6,589 nt of DNA. Source: Roseiflexaceae bacterium UBA965. Lineage in GTDB: Bacteria > Chloroflexota > Chloroflexia > Chloroflexales > Roseiflexaceae. A program made the position numbers and the translations under genes. This document shows positions 1-5,120 of this stretch, one piece after another (the first letter of the stretch is position 1; every line of letters begins with the position of its first letter). The notes beneath the pieces are model-generated. The model did not search any database. It saw nothing but the letters and a program-made list of their open reading frames with translations, and was not told where the DNA came from. Location: assembly GCA_002292925.1 (NCBI GenBank), contig DBCF01000267.1, positions 1 through 6,589 of the forward strand, given 5' to 3'.

Positions 1-60
1 GGCAGGGCGATTGGTCACGGCAGGACGATTGGTCACGGCAGGGCGATTGGTCACGGCAAG
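1..60. repeat. 18-bp tandem repeat, three copies plus a partial fourth, open at the left edge
   Basis: The unit GGCAGGGCGATTGGTCAC occurs at 1-18, 19-36 and 37-54. The middle copy has a single change (A for G at position 25). A partial fourth copy starts at 55 (GGCA) and then diverges. The array begins at the window edge, so the true copy number is unknown. One plus-strand frame is open from the edge to a TGA at 121-123 and would read as a six-residue peptide repeat (GRAIGH), but no start codon or ribosome site is visible and I do not call it a gene. It is best described as a minisatellite-like array in the space downstream of trpG. Confidence 0.9.
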
Positions 61-77
61 CCGTGCAGGAATCGCCC
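41..77. repeat. Fold-back between the last tandem unit and its flank
   Basis: GGGCGATT at 41-48, inside the third tandem unit, is exactly complementary to AATCGCCC at 70-77. Inside this, CACGGC (52-57) is complementary to GCCGTG (60-65) with two bases between them. Together they give an 8-bp outer and a 6-bp inner stem separated by a small internal loop. No T-run follows on either strand, so this is not a standard intrinsic terminator. Confidence 0.6.
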
Positions 78-88
78 GTACGCCGTGA

Positions 89-147
89 TAGCGCCGTCAT
101 TGCATGACGGCGCCATGCAATGACGCCGCCATGCAATGACGGCGCTA
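89..147. repeat. Palindromic repeat cluster directly after trpG
   Basis: An exact 17-bp inverted repeat joins TAGCGCCGTCATTGCAT (89-105) to its complement at 131-147, which ends one base before the trpG stop codon. The core ATGCAATGACG appears three times: inverted at 95-105 and direct at 115-125 and 131-141. The two direct copies lie in 15-base identical blocks (111-125 and 127-141), 16 bases apart. A second, competing hairpin pairs 91-100 with 104-113 (10 perfect bp, 3-base loop). It resembles REP-type extragenic palindromes. It could end or protect the trpEG transcript, but no U-run follows the structure on the minus strand. Confidence 0.8.
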
Positions 148-711
148 CTACACCGCCAAGAAGTTTTTTAGCATGGAGTGACCATGCTCGGTCATGATGG
201 ATTCGGGGTGGAATTGCAGGCCATAAATGGGATATTTCTTGTGCTTGAGGCCCATGATGATGCCATCATCCGTCCAGGCCGTCGTCTCGAGCTGGTCGGG
301 GAGTCCGTCTTTGCGCACAATCAGCGAGTGGTAGCGAGTGGCCATGAAGTGCTGTGGCAAACCAGCAAACAAGCCCTGCGCGTCGTGATTGATGGCCGAG
401 CGTTTGCCGTGCATCACAAGCGGGGCGCGCTCGACGATGCCCCCAAAGGCCTGCCCGATCGATTGATGCCCGAGGCAGACGCCGAGGGTAGGGATTTTGG
501 GGCCCAGCTCTTTGATGATGGCGATGCTGATGCCTGCCTCGCTGGGGGTACATGGTCCCGGCGACACCACAATCCGTTCGGGCTTGAGGGCGACGGCTTC
601 TTTGACGGTGATTTGGTCGTTGCGCTTGACCAACACCTCGGCGCCCAGTTCACTCAAATACTGCACCAGATTGTAGGTAAAGGAATCGTAGTTGTCGATG
701 AGCAAAATCAT
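148..711 (-). CDS. trpG: Anthranilate synthase component II, glutamine amidotransferase subunit
   Basis: This 187-residue class I glutamine amidotransferase would release ammonia from glutamine and pass it to TrpE, which turns chorismate into anthranilate, the first committed step of tryptophan synthesis in the cytoplasm. The start MILLIDNYDSFTYNLVQYL is the family signature. The SPGPCTP segment (50-56) lies in the usual oxyanion region. The catalytic triad is visible as Cys79 in GVCLGHQ and His168/Glu170 in QFHPES. Length is normal for a stand-alone subunit. The start ATG (711-709) overlaps the trpE stop as ATGA, and a strong GGAGG (718-722) sits 6 bases upstream within trpE, so translation is probably coupled and the two subunits are made in balance. 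The same protein type can serve PabB in folate synthesis (amphibolic PabA/TrpG), so a dual role is possible. The partner TrpE supports the Trp assignment. Confidence 0.95.
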   Translation of the reverse strand: MILLIDNYDSFTYNLVQYLSELGAEVLVKRNDQITVKEAVALKPERIVVSPGPCTPSEAGISIAIIKELGPKIPTLGVCLGHQSIGQAFGGIVERAPLVMHGKRSAINHDAQGLFAGLPQHFMATRYHSLIVRKDGLPDQLETTAWTDDGIIMGLKHKKYPIYGLQFHPESIMTEHGHSMLKNFLAV

Positions 712-2207
712 GCTACACCTCCATCAGTGACGAAGCGGTCGGCGAGTTCGAGGGCCCGCAGAGGAGCGGCGGCCTTGTTGCAACTCTCGCGGTACTCCAT
801 TTCGGGATCGCTGTCGGCCACCACACCGCCACCAGCCTGCACATAGGCGATGCCGTTGACAATCACGATGGTGCGCAAGGCGATACAAGTGTCGAGGTCG
901 CCGTTGAAGCTCAAATGGCCGACAGCACCGGCATACACCCCCCGCCGCGATTGCTCGAGTTCGGCGATGATTTGCATGGCGCGGATTTTGGGGGCGCCAC
1001 TGACGGTGCCAGCAGGGAAGCAGGCCCGCAAGGCGTCAATACCGCGCATGTCGTCACGCAATTCGCCGGTGACATGACTGACCAAATGTTGGACGTGGCT
1101 GAATTTTTCGATTTGCATGAAGCGCGGCACCCGCACCGTCCCCGGCTTGGCCACCCGACCGATGTCGTTGCGCCCGAGGTCGACCAGCATCAAATGCTCG
1201 GCTTTTTCTTTTTCGTCGTTGAGGAGCTGTTGCGATAGTGCTTCGTCTTCCTCGGCAGTTTTGCCGCGGGGCACGGTGCCAGCGATGGGGTGAGTGGTGA
1301 CGATGCCTTCTTCGACCCGCACCAGCAATTCGGGCGAGGCACCAACCAGGATGCCGTCAGGGGTGGTCAGATAAAACATGTAGGGCGAGGGGTTGACGGT
1401 ACGCAAGGCGCGGTACACCGTGAATGGATCGGTGGTGATGGGGCGACTAAAGCGTTGTGACGGCACCACTTGAAAAATATCGCCGGCGGCAATGTATTCT
1501 TTGGCGTGCAACACCCGCTCGACGTACTCGCCCAACGACACATTGGATGTCACGGGGACTTTGGCAGGAATCGGCCCTTCTTGCAACGCCATGTTGGCGG
1601 GCAAGGGTTGGCGCAAGCGGTTGACAATGGCGTTGATGCGCAATTGGGCCCGTTGGTACTCGGCGGCCAAATCATCGGCATCGAGGTGCACGTGGCTGAT
1701 GACTTTGATGCGGTGGCGCACATGGTCAAACACCAACAGCGTATCGACAAACTGCCACATGCCATCGGGCATTTCGTAGTCGCAATGCTCGGGGCGGGGG
1801 ATGCGCTCGAAGTTGCCGACGGTTTCGTAGGCCATATAGCCCACGGCGCCCCCCACAAAGCGGGGCAAATCGGGCAAGCGCACCGGGCGGTAATCGGCGA
1901 GGTAGGACGCCAGCAATTCGAGGGGATCCTCGTAGGCGATGGTTTGTTTGTAGCCCCCTTGGACGGCGTGGGCTTTGCCGTTGGCGAAGCGCAAGGTCAT
2001 ATAGGGGTCAGTACCGATAAACGAATAGCGCGCCAAATGTTGACCACCTTCGACCGATTCGAGCAAAAAGCTCCACGGGCCTTGGGCAGTTTTGAGGTAG
2101 GCCGAGACCGGGGTTTCGAGGTCAGCGGCGATTTCGGTGTATAACGGGCACAAATTACCTAGGCTCGTCATAGCCTGCATCTCGGCAAGGGACGGCACGA
2201 ATTGCAT
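708..2207 (-). CDS. trpE: Anthranilate synthase component I
   Basis: This 499-residue chorismate-using enzyme makes anthranilate with ammonia supplied by TrpG. The N-terminal domain carries the LLES motif (48-51), and NPSPYMF lies at 272-278. In characterised TrpE proteins these two segments form the tryptophan feedback site, so end-product inhibition is probably retained. The catalytic chorismate-binding domain (about 225-490) shows HPIAGT (306-311), DLGRNDIGRV (343-352), FPAGTVSGAPK (397-407) and GGGVVADSDPE (459-469). The alanine in PIAGT separates it from PabB-type aminodeoxychorismate synthases, which usually have a lysine there (PIKGT). I place the start at 2207 because AGAGGAG (2214-2220) lies 6 bases upstream. 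An in-frame ATG at 2234 would add nine residues but would place that site inside the coding region. It follows trpS after 99 bases in the same direction and overlaps trpG by 4 bases. Confidence 0.96.
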   Translation of the reverse strand: MQFVPSLAEMQAMTSLGNLCPLYTEIAADLETPVSAYLKTAQGPWSFLLESVEGGQHLARYSFIGTDPYMTLRFANGKAHAVQGGYKQTIAYEDPLELLASYLADYRPVRLPDLPRFVGGAVGYMAYETVGNFERIPRPEHCDYEMPDGMWQFVDTLLVFDHVRHRIKVISHVHLDADDLAAEYQRAQLRINAIVNRLRQPLPANMALQEGPIPAKVPVTSNVSLGEYVERVLHAKEYIAAGDIFQVVPSQRFSRPITTDPFTVYRALRTVNPSPYMFYLTTPDGILVGASPELLVRVEEGIVTTHPIAGTVPRGKTAEEDEALSQQLLNDEKEKAEHLMLVDLGRNDIGRVAKPGTVRVPRFMQIEKFSHVQHLVSHVTGELRDDMRGIDALRACFPAGTVSGAPKIRAMQIIAELEQSRRGVYAGAVGHLSFNGDLDTCIALRTIVIVNGIAYVQAGGGVVADSDPEMEYRESCNKAAAPLRALELADRFVTDGGVA

Positions 2208-2213
2208 GGCGTT

Positions 2214-2220
2214 CTCCTCT
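2214..2220 (-). promoter_or_regulatory. trpE ribosome binding site
   Basis: AGAGGAG is read on the minus strand with a 6-base spacer to the ATG at 2207-2205. It decides for this start over the in-frame ATG at 2234. The 3' arm of the 12-bp inverted repeat ends only 6 bases upstream of it (2227), so folding there could affect ribosome access. Confidence 0.8.
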
Positions 2221-2226
2221 TGAATC

Positions 2227-2285
2227 TCACCCACCGTGGCAGTTTACCGCGCCTTCGGCGACAATCTACAAATCACGGTGGGTGA
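2227..2285 (-). repeat. 12-bp perfect inverted repeat in the trpS-trpE gap
   Basis: TCACCCACCGTG (2227-2238 on the plus strand) and CACGGTGGGTGA (2274-2285) are exact reverse complements separated by 35 bases. The loop contains a small CGCC/GGCG hairpin with a three-base loop. In the trpE-ward RNA this would form a long stem ending just before the trpE ribosome site. It could be an RNA regulatory or processing structure, or an operator for a dimeric repressor, although the 35-base spacing is wide for an operator. No protein or ligand can be assigned from the sequence. Confidence 0.7.
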
Positions 2286-2304
2286 TAAAACACCCCGGGG
2301 GTGT
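2286..2304 (-). terminator. Possible weak intrinsic terminator after trpS
   Basis: Three bases after the trpS stop codon and its next bases, the minus strand reads ACACCCCCGGGGTGTTTTA: a GC-rich hairpin (ACACC/GGTGT with the remaining C and G bases in the loop, or up to 7 bp with a one-base loop) followed by four T's. The stem and U-run are short, so read-through into trpE seems likely. It may make trpE and trpG expression lower than trpS. Confidence 0.35.
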
Positions 2305-2306
2305 GG

Positions 2307-3323
2307 TTAGTTTTTGAAGTACAGCAAACCCATGGCTTCGTCCATCATGCGCACCGTCTCTTGGGCGATTTTGCGGGTTTTGGCGTTACCAGCGGCCAAA
2401 ATCTCGTCGACCAAATTGGGTTTGGCTTCATAGATGGCCCGGCGTTCGCGCATCGGCTCGAGGAAGTTGTTGATGGCGACGGCCAACTTCTTTTTGACCT
2501 CGACGTCACCCACATTGCCGGTGCGGTAGCGATCTTTGAGGTCGTTGACCTCGGCCACATCCGGGTTAAACATGTCGTGGTAGATGAAGACCGGGTTGCC
2601 TTCGACCTTACCTGGGATGTCGGCGCGGGTGCGGTTGGGGTCGGTATACATGCCGCGGACTTTTTGATCGACGGTTTTGGCATCGTCCGACAACAAAATC
2701 GTATTGTTGAGGCTTTTGCTCATCTTGGCTTGACCGTCGGTGCCGATCAGGGTGCCGGAATCTGGCACGAGCACATCGGGTTCGGGGAAGACTTCACCGT
2801 ACAAAAAGTTGAAGCGGCGCGCGATTTCGCGGGTGATTTCGACATGGGCTTCGTTGTCTTTGCCGACGGGCACCAAATGGGCGCGGGGCATCAAAATGTC
2901 GGCGGCTTGGAGCACCGGGTAGCCCAGCAACCCGAGGGGCAACTGGTCGTCGTCGATTTGGGCGGCGCGGGCCATGTCTTTGATGCTGGGCAAGCGGCTC
3001 AAGCGAGCGACCGAGACCAGCATTTCGAAAATCAGATTAATCTGATAGATTTCTTTGACCGACGATTGCACATAAAAGGTAACTTTGTCGGGGTCGAGAC
3101 CACAGGCCAGCTGGTCGATAATCATGTCGCGGATGTTTTGTTCGATGCCCATGACTTCGGCTTTGTTGGGTTTGGTGGTCAAGGTGTGCAAATCGGCGAT
3201 GATGAAATAGCATTCATAGTCGTTTTGCAGGCGTAGGCGATTGGCAATTGAGCCCACATAGTGGCCCAAGTGGTATTTGCCGGTGGGGCGATCGCCCGTG
3301 AGAATGCGTTTTTGGGGAGTCAT
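2307..3323 (-). CDS. trpS: Tryptophan--tRNA ligase
   Basis: This 338-residue class I aminoacyl-tRNA synthetase charges tRNA-Trp with tryptophan using ATP in the cytoplasm. The N-terminus reads MTPQKRILTGDRPTGKYHLG, with the HIGH-type motif HLGH at 18-21. The tryptophan-pocket segment GYPVLQAADIL is at 134-144, VPVGKDNEAHVE at 151-162, and the KMSKS loop at 200-204 is intact. Length is normal. The GDRPTG opening and the AMGLLYF ending recall the TrpS subtype found in streptococci and clostridia rather than the Bacillus type (from memory). The start at 3323 is set by GGAGG (3329-3333). The frame stays open upstream to a GTG at 3560, but those 79 codons run through the T-box leader and its terminator and are not protein. 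A second ATG at 3335 overlaps the ribosome site and is less likely. Expression is predicted to rise when tRNA-Trp is uncharged. Confidence 0.96.
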   Translation of the reverse strand: MTPQKRILTGDRPTGKYHLGHYVGSIANRLRLQNDYECYFIIADLHTLTTKPNKAEVMGIEQNIRDMIIDQLACGLDPDKVTFYVQSSVKEIYQINLIFEMLVSVARLSRLPSIKDMARAAQIDDDQLPLGLLGYPVLQAADILMPRAHLVPVGKDNEAHVEITREIARRFNFLYGEVFPEPDVLVPDSGTLIGTDGQAKMSKSLNNTILLSDDAKTVDQKVRGMYTDPNRTRADIPGKVEGNPVFIYHDMFNPDVAEVNDLKDRYRTGNVGDVEVKKKLAVAINNFLEPMRERRAIYEAKPNLVDEILAAGNAKTRKIAQETVRMMDEAMGLLYFKN

Positions 3324-3328
3324 CCGTT

Positions 3329-3333
3329 CCTCC
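3329..3333 (-). promoter_or_regulatory. trpS ribosome binding site
   Basis: GGAGG with a 5-base spacer to the ATG at 3323-3321. It lies about 20 bases past the T-box terminator U-run and fixes the trpS start, ruling out the long open frame that begins inside the leader. Confidence 0.85.
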
Positions 3334-3351
3334 ATACTGCTTTTGGCATAC

Positions 3352-3383
3352 AAAAAACCGTCCCTTGCTGATGCAGGGACGGG
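3352..3383 (-). terminator. T-box-controlled intrinsic terminator
   Basis: The minus strand shows CCGTCCCT (3382-3375) pairing perfectly with AGGGACGG (3365-3358) across a 9-base loop, followed by six T's (3357-3352). The 5' arm also contributes to the antiterminator, since its CCC can pair with the GGGG before the T-box bulge. The two folds are therefore exclusive, as expected for transcriptional T-box control. Confidence 0.9.
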
Positions 3384-3649
3384 TAAATTACCCGCGGTGC
3401 CACCCCGATTCGTCACAACGTGACGCGCTTTCCGTGCATCCCAATGCGCAAAATCCACGCAGGTGGGGCAACACTTTTTACCATGATAACGGTGGTAAGC
3501 TCCGGCGGCTTCTACTGAGGGGGATGCCCCGTTCGGTCCGCAGCTCCAAGGTCCATTCACACCTCACGACACCACCGACTTTCCACCAACCGTCGGCTCT
3601 CTGGGGGGTCATGATGAGGCGTTACTCTTCCTCTTCATCGCTGTTGCGG
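3352..3649 (-). promoter_or_regulatory. Tryptophan T-box leader (tRNA-sensing riboswitch) of trpS
   Basis: All canonical T-box parts can be followed on the minus strand. The Stem I base pairs CCGC (3649-3646) with GCGG (3541-3538). The AG-bulge stretch CAGAGAGCCGAC and a distal loop with GGTTGGTGGAAA follow, closed by CCGAC (3597-3593) and GTCGG (3579-3575). The specifier loop reads GAA-TGG-A, giving the specifier codon UGG (Trp) at 3555-3553. CCGTTATC, the conserved Stem II-region motif, lies at 3492-3485. The T-box bulge region reads GGGGTGGCACCGCGGG (3406-3391). Its TGGC (3402-3399) would pair with a tRNA 3' end of GCCA, matching the G discriminator base usual for bacterial tRNA-Trp. Uncharged tRNA-Trp should favour the antiterminator and let transcription enter trpS, while charged tRNA leaves the terminator formed. 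Confidence 0.95.
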
Positions 3650-3651
3650 TC

Positions 3652-3680
3652 ATCATAGCGACCTATACGAGAATTGTCAA
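3652..3680 (-). promoter_or_regulatory. Sigma-70 type promoter for the T-box/trpS transcript
   Basis: On the minus strand a perfect -35 TTGACA (3680-3675) is followed after exactly 17 bases by TATGAT (3657-3652), one base from the consensus -10. The expected start lies near the A residues at 3645-3644, at the foot of T-box Stem I. This near-ideal promoter fits a gene whose control is exerted later, by transcription termination. Confidence 0.85.
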
Positions 3681-3700
3681 GTTGGCATCAGTCTGCCCGC

Positions 3701-3729
3701 CTGCCAGAGCCACTTCAAGGTGCTATAAT
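3701..3729 (+). promoter_or_regulatory. Extended -10 promoter for the dehydrogenase operon
   Basis: A consensus TATAAT (3724-3729) is preceded by TGC (3721-3723), forming the extended -10 TGnTATAAT. A weaker -35, CTGCCA (3701-3706, 4 of 6 matches), lies 17 bases upstream. The expected start is near 3735-3737, giving a leader of about 70 bases. It stands back to back with the trpS promoter, with only 20 bases between the two -35 elements, so a factor bound there could affect both. Confidence 0.75.
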
Positions 3730-3791
3730 TTAGCAACGGATTATTTTTGCACAGTCATTTTATAGATAGCACATCGACGATCCCTGTCGAT

Positions 3792-3796
3792 GGAGG
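3792..3796 (+). promoter_or_regulatory. Ribosome binding site of the nucleotide-sugar dehydrogenase
   Basis: GGAGG with a 10-base spacer to the ATG at 3807, slightly longer than ideal. It favours this start over an in-frame TTG at 3747, which lies only about 10 bases past the predicted transcription start and has no ribosome site. Confidence 0.7.
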
Positions 3797-3806
3797 ACAA
3801 CGCCCT

Positions 3807-5093
3807 ATGACCACTCCCCAAGCACAATTATTCGATCGCATTGCCCAGCGCACTGCACGCATCGGCATCATCGGTGTGGGGTATGTGGGGCTACCCCTAG
3901 CCGTGGTATTTGCCGAAGCCGGCTTTCGCGTGACCGGGTTTGACCTGAGTAGCGAACGAGCCGCCATCATCAACCGCGGTGAAAGCTATATCGACGACAT
4001 TCCCAACGCCACCGTGGCCCGGCTCGTCAACGCCGGATTGCTCGATGCCACCACCGACATGGAGCGCTTGCGCGACATGGACGCCATCAGCGTCTGTGTG
4101 CCGACGCCCCTCAGCAAAACCCGCGACCCTGACATGTCAGCCGTGCTTAGTGCCGCCGACCATATCGCCACCCGCCTGCGCCCTGGTCAAGTGATTGTGC
4201 TCGAAAGTACTACCTACCCGGGAACCACCCGTGAAATATTTTTGCCGCGAATAACCGAGCGGGGCTTCAAAATCGGCCAAGACGTCTTTTTGGCCTTTTC
4301 ACCCGAACGGGTCGATCCAGGTCGGCTCGATTGGACTACCAAAAACACCCCCAAAGTGATGGGTGGTATCACCCCCGCCTGTTTGCAGGCCGGTCAAGCC
4401 TTGTACGAATCTGCCATCCAGCGGGTGGTGCCGGTGAGTAGCCCCGAAGCGGCCGAAATGGCCAAGCTCCTCGAAAACACCTTCCGGGCCGTCAACATCG
4501 GCCTCGTCAACGAAGTACTGTTGATGTGTGATCGCTTGGGGCTGAATGCCTGGGAAGTCATCGAAGCCGCCGCGACCAAACCCTTTGGTTTTATGAAATT
4601 CACGCCGGGGCCCGGGCTGGGGGGCCACTGCATCCCGATTGACCCACTTTATTTGTCGTGGAAGCTCAAAACCCTCGATTACACGGCCCGCTTTATCGAG
4701 CTGGCCAGCGAAATCAACACCAGTATGCCCCGCTACTGGGTGCAAAAAGTAGCCGATGCCCTCAATGACCAGAGCAAAGCAGTACGGGGCAGTCAGATTT
4801 TGGTGTTGGGAGTGGCTTACAAAAAAGATGTGTCGGACGTGCGTGAATCACCAGCCTTGGATATCATCCATCTCTTGCGTGAAAAAGGGGCCAACGTGCG
4901 CTTCCACGATCCGCATGTCACCAGCATCCGCATCGAAGAAGAGCGACTCTTTGGCGAAAAAGCGCTTATCCCCGCCATGCAAGCCAGCGATTGTGTGATT
5001 GTGGCCACGGATCATAGTAGCTACGACTGGTCGCTTGTGAAAACGCATGCCCCGCTCTTGATTGATACCCGCAATGCCGTGCGGGTGGGCTAA
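3807..5093 (+). CDS. Nucleotide-sugar dehydrogenase, UDP-glucose/GDP-mannose dehydrogenase family (probably UDP-N-acetylhexosamine 6-dehydrogenase)
   Basis: This 428-residue cytoplasmic enzyme should oxidise C6 of a nucleotide sugar to the uronic acid with two NAD+. The N-terminal Rossmann domain carries GVGYVG (23-28). By family alignment from memory, the catalytic set appears complete: ESTTYPGTT (133-141), SPER with Glu167 (165-168), Lys220 and Asn224 in the AKLLENTFR segment, the nucleophile Cys275 in GPGLGGHCIPIDP, and Asp279. The C-terminal UDP-binding domain starts around GVAYKKDVSDVRESPAL (335-351). The LLENTFRAVNI and FSPERVDPG segments look more like the WbpA/TviB branch, which uses UDP-N-acetylglucosamine, than the UDP-glucose branch. 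UDP-N-acetylmannosamine and UDP-N-acetylgalactosamine remain possible. Such products usually feed capsule, O-antigen or cell-wall polysaccharide. It leads a likely two-gene operon, with the GH116 gene 27 bases downstream. No other sugar-assembly gene is visible here. Confidence 0.9.
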   Translation: MTTPQAQLFDRIAQRTARIGIIGVGYVGLPLAVVFAEAGFRVTGFDLSSERAAIINRGESYIDDIPNATVARLVNAGLLDATTDMERLRDMDAISVCVPTPLSKTRDPDMSAVLSAADHIATRLRPGQVIVLESTTYPGTTREIFLPRITERGFKIGQDVFLAFSPERVDPGRLDWTTKNTPKVMGGITPACLQAGQALYESAIQRVVPVSSPEAAEMAKLLENTFRAVNIGLVNEVLLMCDRLGLNAWEVIEAAATKPFGFMKFTPGPGLGGHCIPIDPLYLSWKLKTLDYTARFIELASEINTSMPRYWVQKVADALNDQSKAVRGSQILVLGVAYKKDVSDVRESPALDIIHLLREKGANVRFHDPHVTSIRIEEERLFGEKALIPAMQASDCVIVATDHSSYDWSLVKTHAPLLIDTRNAVRVG

Positions 5094-5102
5094 CCCACCT
5101 GT
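5081..5102 (+). other. Hairpin spanning the dehydrogenase stop codon
   Basis: GGTGGG (5084-5089) pairs perfectly with CCCACC (5094-5099) around a CTAA loop that contains the TAA stop. Three further pairs (two G-U, one C-G) extend the stem to 5081 and 5102. No T-run follows, so it is not an intrinsic terminator. It could slow ribosomes, protect the upstream mRNA after processing, or be chance in GC-rich DNA. Confidence 0.45.
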
Positions 5103-5120
5103 CACCCAAAGGATACGACA

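Noticed and set aside
1..147. CRISPR array at the left edge
   Set aside because: The 18-bp units are directly contiguous with no spacers, and the second cluster has mixed orientation with 16-base periodicity. No cas gene is present.
178..846. Long plus-strand open frame of 222 codons opposite trpG and the end of trpE
   Set aside because: It is antisense to two well-supported genes, has no ribosome site, and its composition is what the complement of GC-rich codons gives.
1470..2144. Plus-strand open frame of 224 codons opposite trpE
   Set aside because: It is the antisense shadow of trpE, which has all family motifs. No start signal or recognisable domain is visible.
708..2207. PabB (aminodeoxychorismate synthase) instead of TrpE
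   Set aside because: The PIAGT motif has alanine where PabB usually has lysine, and the Trp-binding LLES and NPSPYMF motifs and the trpS neighbour favour TrpE.
2208..2306. Classical leader-peptide attenuator in front of trpE
   Set aside because: The only short frame noted (GTG-TTT-TAT-CAC-CCA-CCG-TGA) has no Trp codon and no ribosome site, so ribosome stalling on Trp codons cannot work here.
2301..3236. Plus-strand open frame of 311 codons opposite trpS
   Set aside because: Despite its length it mirrors the trpS codons in complement and has no promoter, ribosome site or domain. The HLGH and KMSKS motifs place the real gene on the minus strand.
3324..3560. N-terminal extension of TrpS by 79 residues from a GTG at 3560
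   Set aside because: The extension crosses the T-box specifier, T-box sequence and terminator. GGAGG at 3329-3333 and the typical TrpS N-terminus fix the start at 3323.
3747..3806. Start of the dehydrogenase at an upstream TTG (3747)
   Set aside because: It would lie about 10 bases from the predicted transcription start with no ribosome site. ATG 3807 has GGAGG upstream and gives a protein of normal length.
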